NCBI GenBank assembly: GCA_046153915.1
Contig: JBJXFC010000223.1
Span: 1 to 13,985, forward strand
DNA length: 13,985 nt
Direction of reading: 5' to 3'
Origin: JANNVZ01 sp046153915
Lineage (GTDB): Bacteria > Bacteroidota > Bacteroidia > Flavobacteriales_D > Sanyastnellaceae
Positions 1 to 5,546 of the stretch are shown here, piece after piece. The notes beneath the pieces were generated by a model. It ran no database searches, was not told where the DNA came from, and saw only the letters and a list, made by a program, of their open reading frames with translations. Every line of letters starts with the position of its first letter. The first letter of the stretch is position 1. Position numbers and translations under genes: made by a program.

Positions 1-62
1 TCTGAGAGTGAGCTTCAGGTAAATCATCATTTCTGCTGATCCACCTTCATCTCGTATCCGTA

Positions 63-1640
63 TTAATTATACCCAGATGAAAGATCCTTCGCTACTTTTT
101 CAAGTATACCAGTAATATCGTCGTCAATCTTTCCTGCAGCAAGTGCATTCAAGGTGTCTTTGTGTTTCGATTCCATGTATTGCAAGAATTCATCCTGGAA
201 TTTACGCACCTGATTTACCGGAATTTTTGAAAGCAATCCTTTTGTTCCGAGGTACAGAATAGCAACTTGTCTTTCTACAGACATCGGAGAATTCGAATTC
301 TGTTTCAAAATTTCCACGTTGCGTTTTCCTTTCTCCAATACAAACTTGGTAGCATCATCGAGGTCGGAACCGAATTTCGCAAACGCTTCCAACTCGCGGT
401 ATTGAGCCTGATCGAGTTTCAATGTACCAGCTACTTTTTTCATCGATTTGATCTGTGCAGATCCACCCACACGGCTTACGCTGATACCTACGTTGATCGC
501 AGGACGTACACCGCTGTTGAACAGGTTCGACTCAAGGAAGATCTGTCCGTCAGTGATCGAAATTACGTTTGTTGGGATGTATGCTGATACGTCACCTGCC
601 TGTGTTTCGATAATCGGAAGAGCTGTCAATGAACCACCACCTTTCACTTTGTTTTTCAACGAAGCAGGAAGGTCATTCATTTTTTCGGCAACAGATTGTG
701 TCTCGTTCACTTTCGCTGCTCTTTCCAGCAGGCGGCTGTGGAGATAAAATACGTCACCTGGATATGCTTCACGTCCTGGTGGGCGACGAAGCAACAGTGA
801 TACTTCACGATACGCCACAGCTTGTTTTGAAAGATCATCGTAAACGATCAATGCAGGACGACCTGTATCACGGAAATACTCACCAATTGCACAACCGGCA
901 AATGGCGCGTAGAATTGAAGTGGAGCCGGATCAGAAGCAGTAGCGGCAACAACTACGGTGTAAGCCATAGCGCCGTTCTCTTCCAGAATTTTCACTGTAC
1001 CTGCAACAGTTGATCCTTTCTGACCAATCGCTACATAAATACAGAATACCGGTTGTCCTTTATCGAAGAATTCCTTTTGGTTGATAATGGTATCAATCGC
1101 AACAGTGGTCTTACCTGTCTGACGGTCGCCGATGATCAACTCACGCTGACCACGACCGATTGGAATCATTGCGTCGATCGCTTTGATACCTGTCTGCAAA
1201 GGTTCCTTTACAGGCTGACGGTAGATTACACCCGGAGCTTTGCGCTCCAATGGCATTTCGAAAGTCTCACCAGTGATTGGGCCTTTTCCATCAATGGTAT
1301 CACCGAGGGTGTTTACCACACGACCCAACATACCTTCACCTACATTGATAGATGCGATACGTCCGGTGCGCTTCACGCTGCTACCTTCTTTCAGATCACC
1401 GCTTGGGCCGAGCAATACAGCTCCCACGTTGTCTTCTTCGAGGTTCAATGCGATACCGCGTACACCGTTGTCGAATTCAATCAACTCACCACTTTGCACG
1501 TTTGACATTCCGTAAACGCGAGCGATACCATCACCTACTTCGAGGATGGTACCCACTTCCTGCAATTCGGCTTCGGTTTTAAAACCGGCTAATTGTTCGC
1601 GCAGAATATTTGAAATTTCTGCTGGTTTGATTTCTGCCAT
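63..1640 (-). CDS. atpA: F1Fo ATP synthase subunit alpha
   Basis: Encodes the 525-residue alpha subunit of the F1 head, the non-catalytic nucleotide-binding partner of beta in the alpha3beta3 hexamer on the cytoplasmic side of the inner membrane. Visible motifs are the Walker A loop GDRQTGKT (residues 171-178), the Walker B stretch ALIVYDD (263-269), and the family signature PAINVGISVSRVGGSAQ (380-396), whose R390 is the arginine finger reaching the beta catalytic site. Length matches bacterial alpha subunits (about 500-530), and the N-terminus, rich in charged residues and beginning MAEIKPAEIS, is typical for binding delta. It starts with ATG, ends with TAA, and is the last recognisable gene of the minus-strand atp operon in this window, 89 bases downstream of atpH. 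No truncation is seen. The identification is essentially certain. Confidence 0.98.
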   Translation of the reverse strand: MAEIKPAEISNILREQLAGFKTEAELQEVGTILEVGDGIARVYGMSNVQSGELIEFDNGVRGIALNLEEDNVGAVLLGPSGDLKEGSSVKRTGRIASINVGEGMLGRVVNTLGDTIDGKGPITGETFEMPLERKAPGVIYRQPVKEPLQTGIKAIDAMIPIGRGQRELIIGDRQTGKTTVAIDTIINQKEFFDKGQPVFCIYVAIGQKGSTVAGTVKILEENGAMAYTVVVAATASDPAPLQFYAPFAGCAIGEYFRDTGRPALIVYDDLSKQAVAYREVSLLLRRPPGREAYPGDVFYLHSRLLERAAKVNETQSVAEKMNDLPASLKNKVKGGGSLTALPIIETQAGDVSAYIPTNVISITDGQIFLESNLFNSGVRPAINVGISVSRVGGSAQIKSMKKVAGTLKLDQAQYRELEAFAKFGSDLDDATKFVLEKGKRNVEILKQNSNSPMSVERQVAILYLGTKGLLSKIPVNQVRKFQDEFLQYMESKHKDTLNALAAGKIDDDITGILEKVAKDLSSGYN

Positions 1641-1698
1641 TTTATTCTTTGTTGTGGATGCGTTTAAAACATCATCCTCATTTTTAAAATCTAAAATC

Positions 1699-1718
1699 GC
1701 GCACAGCCTATGCTGCGC
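1699..1718 (-). other. possible intercistronic stem-loop between atpH and atpA
   Basis: The arms GCGC + AGC and GCT + GCGC can form a 7-bp stem with a 2-base bulge (AC, 1703-1704) and a 4-base loop (1708-1711). In the minus-strand transcript it is followed by a U-rich stretch broken by A and G residues, so it is not a clean intrinsic terminator. It lies in the 89-base gap between atpH and atpA, unusually wide beside the 7-base gap between atpF and atpH. An RNA-processing or stability role is possible, but this is inference from a short structure. Confidence 0.3.
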
Positions 1719-1729
1719 TTATATCTCAA

Positions 1730-2287
1730 TTACAACTCGGGGATGTATGGATTGTCATCAAAATTGCGCTTCATGTTTTTCAATGAAGTTGCAACCGATG
1801 TATCAATCATCTGATCTCCCACACTAAGCACAAAACCACCGAGAACACTATCATCCACCGTTTCCACGAGATCAATATCTCCCTTCGAAATTTTGCGGGC
1901 AACAGCCAGAATATCCTGACGTGTTGTTTCATCCAGAGGAACTGCTGTAGTAACCTTTGCTGTAACGATGTCTTTGAAGAATCGCACTTGTTCCACAAAA
2001 GATTCAGCAACTTCCTCGAGATATCCTTCACGGCCTTTCTCTGTGAGAAGTTTCATGAAGCCATGGGTAATTTGCCCGATGTTTCCACCAAAAATTTTGT
2101 TGAGAACAGCCACTTTGGTGTCTGCTTTCACTACAGGACTGTTGAGCAAAACACTCAATTCATGACTGCTTTTGATGGTATCGCGGACCAATTCCATATC
2201 AACGAGTACACTGTCCAACTGGCCTTTTTCTTTGCACAGTTCTACGAGTGATCGCGCGTATCGGGAGGATATTTTAATTCCCTTCAT
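1730..2287 (-). CDS. atpH: F1Fo ATP synthase subunit delta
   Basis: Encodes the 185-residue delta subunit (OSCP homologue) that ties the top of the F1 head to the peripheral b-subunit stalk. The N-terminal half (about 1-110) is mainly helical and contains ISSRYARSLVELC near the start, the usual SxxYAxAL-type opening of the family. The C-terminal part has the family ending pattern in which a VDDSVLGGFVLSVGDQMID stretch (about 144-162) precedes the short terminal helix. Length agrees with bacterial delta subunits (about 175-185). The ATG start lies 7 bases after the atpF stop, consistent with translational coupling. Recognition rests on the terminal motifs and on position between atpF and atpA, and is secure. 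Confidence 0.95.
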   Translation of the reverse strand: MKGIKISSRYARSLVELCKEKGQLDSVLVDMELVRDTIKSSHELSVLLNSPVVKADTKVAVLNKIFGGNIGQITHGFMKLLTEKGREGYLEEVAESFVEQVRFFKDIVTAKVTTAVPLDETTRQDILAVARKISKGDIDLVETVDDSVLGGFVLSVGDQMIDTSVATSLKNMKRNFDDNPYIPEL

Positions 2288-2294
2288 GGATGGA

Positions 2295-2804
2295 TTAGTT
2301 CGATTTGAATTCGGCTGCCAGAGCGTGGTTCAACGCCTTTTGTTTATCCGGATCAGACAGTTTGTCTTTCACCAGTCTTTCGGCGATGTCAATGCTCAAA
2401 GTAGCAGCACGGTTTTTCAAATCTGTGATGGCTGCGTTTTTTTGATTATCAATCTCCACACGTGCAGATGAGATCAAACGGTCAGCCGTTTCGCGGGCTT
2501 TGCTTTCGATTTCGATCTTCATTTTTTCAGCCACTTCTTTGGCATCGCGCATCATACGATCACGCTCATCACGGGCTTCGCGCAATAATTGCTCGTTACC
2601 AGCTTTGAGTTTGGTGATTTCTTCGCGCGCTTTCTGAGCTTCGTTGAGTGCATTTTCGATGCTCTGCTCACGATCCTGCAATCCTTTTACAATAGGACCC
2701 CAGGCGAACTTTTTTAAGATAAAAAGTACGACCAGAAAGGCGATGGATGCCCATGCGACAGTTCCAATGGAAACAGCTAAAAGACCACTGCTTGATAAAA
2801 CCAT
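2295..2804 (-). CDS. atpF: F1Fo ATP synthase subunit b
   Basis: Encodes the 169-residue b subunit of the peripheral stalk, which anchors delta and the F1 head to the membrane a subunit. One transmembrane helix lies at about residues 8-30 (TVAWASIAFLVVLFILKKFAW), followed by the common b-subunit stretch AWGPIVKGLQDREQSIENAL. A long, highly charged alpha-helical coiled coil rich in Glu, Lys, Arg and Ala then runs to about residue 155. It starts with ATG, 38 bases after atpE and 7 bases before atpH. There is only one b-type gene in the visible operon, so the stalk is expected to be a b homodimer, as in most non-photosynthetic bacteria. Nothing is odd in the sequence. Confidence 0.96.
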   Translation of the reverse strand: MVLSSSGLLAVSIGTVAWASIAFLVVLFILKKFAWGPIVKGLQDREQSIENALNEAQKAREEITKLKAGNEQLLREARDERDRMMRDAKEVAEKMKIEIESKARETADRLISSARVEIDNQKNAAITDLKNRAATLSIDIAERLVKDKLSDPDKQKALNHALAAEFKSN

Positions 2805-2842
2805 TTTACAAGGCTTTAGAGATTAATAAAAAAAACTTCTGC

Positions 2843-3094
2843 TTATTTTGCCAAAGCAACGAGCAAGCATACGATCACAGCAAAAAGTGCCACACCTTCT
2901 ACAAGTGCCGCTGCTACGATCATGTTCGCGCGAAGATCGCCGGTTGATTCAGGTTGACGAGCCATAGCTTCCAAAGCTGATCCACCGATACGGCCTACAC
3001 CGATACCAGCACCAACAGCAGCCAAACCTGCACCGATACCAGCCAAACCTTGACCAACGTATGATGCTTCCAGAAGAGTTGTAAGTAATTCCAT
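2843..3094 (-). CDS. atpE: F1Fo ATP synthase subunit c
   Basis: Encodes the 83-residue c subunit, a two-helix hairpin that oligomerises into the rotating c-ring. Helix 1 carries the Gly/Ala packing motif (about residues 20-38), the polar loop is ARQPE (45-49), and helix 2 holds the ion-carrying carboxylate E66. No Ser/Thr follows E66 (the next residues are Gly-Val), and residue 33, the place of the sodium-liganding Gln in Na+-type c subunits, is Val. On known structure-function rules this predicts a proton-driven ring. It starts with ATG 36 bases after the atpB stop and ends 38 bases before atpF. Two identical 13-base stretches inside the gene (2998-3010 and 3031-3043) encode the repeated glycine pattern and need no further explanation. 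Confidence 0.97.
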   Translation of the reverse strand: MELLTTLLEASYVGQGLAGIGAGLAAVGAGIGVGRIGGSALEAMARQPESTGDLRANMIVAAALVEGVALFAVIVCLLVALAK

Positions 3095-3130
3095 TTTATT
3101 TGATATTTATATGGTTATAATATTTCCTGA

Positions 3131-4357
3131 TTAATGATGCTTCTCATCACCTTCATGATGATGCTCTTGTGTTGCGTCTCCAAAGTATAGCGCGGCCAAC
3201 AGGGTAAATACATACGCCTGAAGAAATGCCACAAGCAATTCGATGAAGAACATAAAAATCATAAACAATACCGCTCCCACTCCAATGCTGTAACCAGCCA
3301 CCGGACTATCCTGACCGAATAGAATAATCAAACTGACAAACGCAAGAATGATAATGTGACCCGCAGTGATATTGGCTGTGAGACGAATCATCAATACCGC
3401 TGGCTTGATGAAAATACTCATGATTTCGATGGGAACAAGGATAAGCTTAATTACAAAAGGAACACCTGGAGGCCAGAAAATGTGACCCCAGTAATGTTTA
3501 TTGCCGCTGAAATTGGTGATAAGGAAAACCAATGCTGCAAGAACAAGGGTGATGCTCAAAGTACCCGTGATATTGAATCCACCAAGGAAAGGAACCAATC
3601 CGAGCATATTACACATCCAGATAAAGAAAAAAGATGTGAGCAGGAATGGAAAATAACGATCTGCTCTTTTCTTACCCAATGAAGGAATAGCAACTTCATT
3701 GCGGATAAACAAAATAAGCGGCTCCATCACATTTTGCAATCCTTTTGGTGCCTTGCCTGCACGAGTAGTATAGGCCTTTGCAACGTTGCGGAAAACCAGG
3801 ATGAGAATAACAATCACCAGCAACATTCCAAATACCGATTTGGTAATCGAAAAATCCAAAGGTGTTACTGCGTCGTGTTCTTCTGTGGTTGAAGGTTCTG
3901 CTACCGGTGCTTGTACAAGCGAATCAGACACCATCCTTGTTGTATCGGCCAAATGTGCTGCATCATCAGAATGAACAGCCGTGTGGTTGGCATCATATAC
4001 CTCGATTATTTCTCCATTGTTTACATACGTGGTTCCGGAAGAAGCGGTATAGGGCTGAAACTGAAGATGTCCGTGAGCATCGTATCCATTCCAGAAACGG
4101 CTGCTGGAAAACACATCCAAATGACCGTCGTGAAACAAAATAACCGGAAGTGGAATATCAAGTGTTCCAATGATGTTGATCTGGTGAGCATCCGCGATGT
4201 GATGCATGATCATTTCGCCGGGATCAAAACGGTGTTCCGTTTCATGACCTTCTTCGGGATTGGCATTTGCCGAAAATGATACTGTCAACAGGGCAAAAAA
4301 GAAGCAGAAAATTCTGTTCAAAGCCTTGACTGACGTGGTATTGGAATGGTTCTTCAT
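3131..4357 (-). CDS. atpB: F1Fo ATP synthase subunit a, with long exported N-terminal region
   Basis: Encodes subunit a, the static membrane channel that passes protons to the c-ring. With the ATG at 4357 it has 408 residues. A signal peptide (basic start, hydrophobic core, predicted cut after Ala-Asn-Ala near residue 32) leads into about 130 residues of His-rich periplasmic sequence; the membrane domain begins near residue 172. The essential channel arginine is R325 in the motif RLTANITAGH, and the partner glutamine is Q380 in FLQAYVFTLL. The C-terminus is rich in His and acidic residues. An in-frame TTG at 4387 would add ten residues, but it lies inside the promoter -7 box, so I reject it. 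The purine-rich AGAAAGG upstream could aid initiation. Subunits of 230-290 residues are usual elsewhere; a long exported extension is typical of Bacteroidota, and its role is unknown. Confidence 0.96.
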   Translation of the reverse strand: MKNHSNTTSVKALNRIFCFFFALLTVSFSANANPEEGHETEHRFDPGEMIMHHIADAHQINIIGTLDIPLPVILFHDGHLDVFSSSRFWNGYDAHGHLQFQPYTASSGTTYVNNGEIIEVYDANHTAVHSDDAAHLADTTRMVSDSLVQAPVAEPSTTEEHDAVTPLDFSITKSVFGMLLVIVILILVFRNVAKAYTTRAGKAPKGLQNVMEPLILFIRNEVAIPSLGKKRADRYFPFLLTSFFFIWMCNMLGLVPFLGGFNITGTLSITLVLAALVFLITNFSGNKHYWGHIFWPPGVPFVIKLILVPIEIMSIFIKPAVLMIRLTANITAGHIIILAFVSLIILFGQDSPVAGYSIGVGAVLFMIFMFFIELLVAFLQAYVFTLLAALYFGDATQEHHHEGDEKHH

Positions 4358-4379
4358 GCAAAAATGCCTTTCTGAAAAG

Positions 4380-4411
4380 CGGTGCAAAAGTATTCAGGCT
4401 TAAGCATTCAA
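4380..4411 (-). promoter_or_regulatory. promoter for the atpB-atpE-atpF-atpH-atpA segment
   Basis: On the minus strand TACTTTTG (4392-4385) matches the Bacteroidota -7 consensus TAnnTTTG exactly. A TTG (4411-4409), ending a run of T, sits 16 bases upstream as the -33 element, slightly short of the usual 17-20. The start of transcription would fall near 4380, giving a leader of about 22 bases before the atpB ATG at 4357. The spacer contains the perfect 8-base palindrome GCTTAAGC (4398-4405). The element lies in the only wide gap (148 bases) between porW and atpB. Confidence 0.6.
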
Positions 4412-4505
4412 AAAAGAAGAACTTGAAAAAATATTGACACTTGTTGGAAAAGCCTTATTTGACAGGGCCTCCAGACCCAAAATAGTTGTGCAAACCTTTT
4501 ATCTG

Positions 4506-4895
4506 TCAATTCTGTTTGGAACGGACTTCCATCAACAAATAACGAATGAGGACAACATTGAATATGAGATAAACGCCAAATGTGCCTAAGGCCACCAGCA
4601 CACGGGCTTCTCCGTCGAAGTAGAGATAGATACCAAGGAATATCAGGCAGGCAAATAGTTTTGCTCCAACGCCAGCCGTAAATGCTGACACAAACCGCTG
4701 GGGGCTTTTGGCATTGGATGCTGCTATATAGCGATATAGCAAGAGTGTTAGCAACAAAAAGCCTGTTACTACGCCAAAAAGAACGGTGGCCACGTGTGTG
4801 CTTATCAGGGAAGTTGTACTTGCCAGAATGGCGATAATAGAATTGAGCACAACGGCAACAATGGCCAGAGTGATGGATAATTTCCTGAGATACAT
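4506..4895 (-). CDS. four-helix membrane protein, AtpI-like
   Basis: Encodes 129 residues with four predicted transmembrane helices at about 7-27, 33-55, 74-93 and 99-120, short loops, and a basic C-terminal tail. This size and topology match AtpI (UncI), a small protein that precedes atpB in many bacteria and assists c-ring assembly. The third helix begins with a small-residue/Lys pattern (AFTAGVGAKLFACL) that loosely resembles the corresponding part of E. coli AtpI, but I do not see enough identity to be sure of homology. It starts with ATG 6 bases after the atpZ stop and is followed by the 148-base gap with the atpB promoter. The operon position is the best evidence for a role in ATP synthase assembly. 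It could instead be an unrelated Bacteroidota-specific membrane protein. Confidence 0.7.
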   Translation of the reverse strand: MYLRKLSITLAIVAVVLNSIIAILASTTSLISTHVATVLFGVVTGFLLLTLLLYRYIAASNAKSPQRFVSAFTAGVGAKLFACLIFLGIYLYFDGEARVLVALGTFGVYLIFNVVLIRYLLMEVRSKQN

Positions 4896-4901
4896 CGCGG
4901 T

Positions 4902-5141
4902 TTATTTCTTTTTGAGGAGGTCTTTGATCACCATATACATGGCAACACCAACCGATACAAGCGACAATGATAACGTCCAGGCGTGGACATCATTGGGGAA
5001 TTTTTTGTCGAGTTGAATTCCTCCCCACACGCCCAAACCAATCGTAACAGCCATCTGAATGGCCATTCCGCTGAAGCGAAGGAATGCGTTAGAACGAACT
5101 GGCCGCTCCTGCTGTGGCTCCCGCCATGGCTCCTGAGACAT
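4902..5141 (-). CDS. atpZ: AtpZ/AtpI family protein
   Basis: Encodes a 79-residue small membrane protein of the AtpZ (ATPase gene 1) family, found upstream of atp operons and linked to c-ring assembly and divalent-cation handling in other bacteria. A hydrophilic N-terminus is followed by two transmembrane helices (about 26-43 and 54-72). The family landmarks FSGMAIQMAVTIGLGVWGG and a conserved Asp at the helix end (QLDKKFP, D45) are present, and the tail is KDLLKKK. The reading frame stays open upstream to 5291, but the family's usual length favours ATG at 5141. That start lies 53 bases inside the bactofilin gene, a real overlap unless the later ATG at 5066 is used, which would remove nearly all the residues before the first helix. 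It ends 6 bases before the AtpI-like gene. Confidence 0.87.
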   Translation of the reverse strand: MSQEPWREPQQERPVRSNAFLRFSGMAIQMAVTIGLGVWGGIQLDKKFPNDVHAWTLSLSLVSVGVAMYMVIKDLLKKK

Positions 5142-5535
5142 CTGAATGGGTGTTCTTATTGAGTTCTTTGACCTTCGCGCCCATGTTGCAGGCTCCCGTA
5201 AATGTTGCTCCCGGTTCGATGGCCAGTTTATCGGTGAAAATATCGCCTTCCACTTTGGCCGATCCTTTGAGTGAAAGAAGCTGTTGCACATTTACCCGGC
5301 CTTTGATCAAGCCTTCCACTTCCGCATTCTGACAATGCACAGTGCCTTCAATGCGTCCTGCAGGGCCTACTACCAAACGCCCTTTTGTGGTGAGTGTTCC
5401 GGTAAAAAGTCCATCAATTCGGATATTGCTTTCGCATTTAATCTCTCCTTCGATACTGGTGCCTTCAACGATTCTGTTGATTGCCAGATCCTGAACCAGG
5501 TCATTGTTTTTTGCCATACGATTGCTGTTAAACAT
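5089..5535 (-). CDS. bactofilin (polymer-forming cytoskeletal protein)
   Basis: Encodes 148 residues with a central bactofilin (DUF583) domain at about residues 22-118. Short beta-helix turns repeat with Gly and hydrophobic residues at regular spacing (IEGEIKCESNIRIDGLFTG, then GRIEGTVHC, VEGLIKGRV, KVEGDIF). Bactofilins polymerise without nucleotide and act as scaffolds for cell-shape or envelope machinery. The tail (about 119-148) is Ala/Gly-rich, low in complexity, and shares DNA with the start of atpZ in another frame, which may constrain its composition. It starts with ATG at 5535, 11 bases after the porW stop; an ATG at residue 7 (5517) is equally plausible. Its place between a type IX secretion lipoprotein and ATP synthase genes hints at an envelope scaffold role, but its partner cannot be read from the sequence. 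Confidence 0.93.
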   Translation of the reverse strand: MFNSNRMAKNNDLVQDLAINRIVEGTSIEGEIKCESNIRIDGLFTGTLTTKGRLVVGPAGRIEGTVHCQNAEVEGLIKGRVNVQQLLSLKGSAKVEGDIFTDKLAIEPGATFTGACNMGAKVKELNKNTHSDVSGAMAGATAGAASSF

Positions 5536-5546
5536 GTTTGAATGTA

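Noticed and set aside
1053..1505. 150-residue plus-strand open frame opposite atpA
   Set aside because: Shadow of the strongly conserved alpha-subunit gene; no independent start signal or domain.
2998..3043. Two identical 13-base repeats in atpE
   Set aside because: They encode the repeated Gly/Ala packing pattern of helix 1 and are explained by coding constraint.
2843..3094. Sodium-type ATP synthase
   Set aside because: The c subunit lacks the helix-1 Gln and the Ser/Thr after the carboxylate that define Na+ binding, so a proton ring is predicted.
4724..4741. GCTATA / TATAGC palindromic stretch
   Set aside because: Lies inside the AtpI-like coding region, where it encodes Tyr-Arg-Tyr-Ile-Ala; no sign of a separate role.
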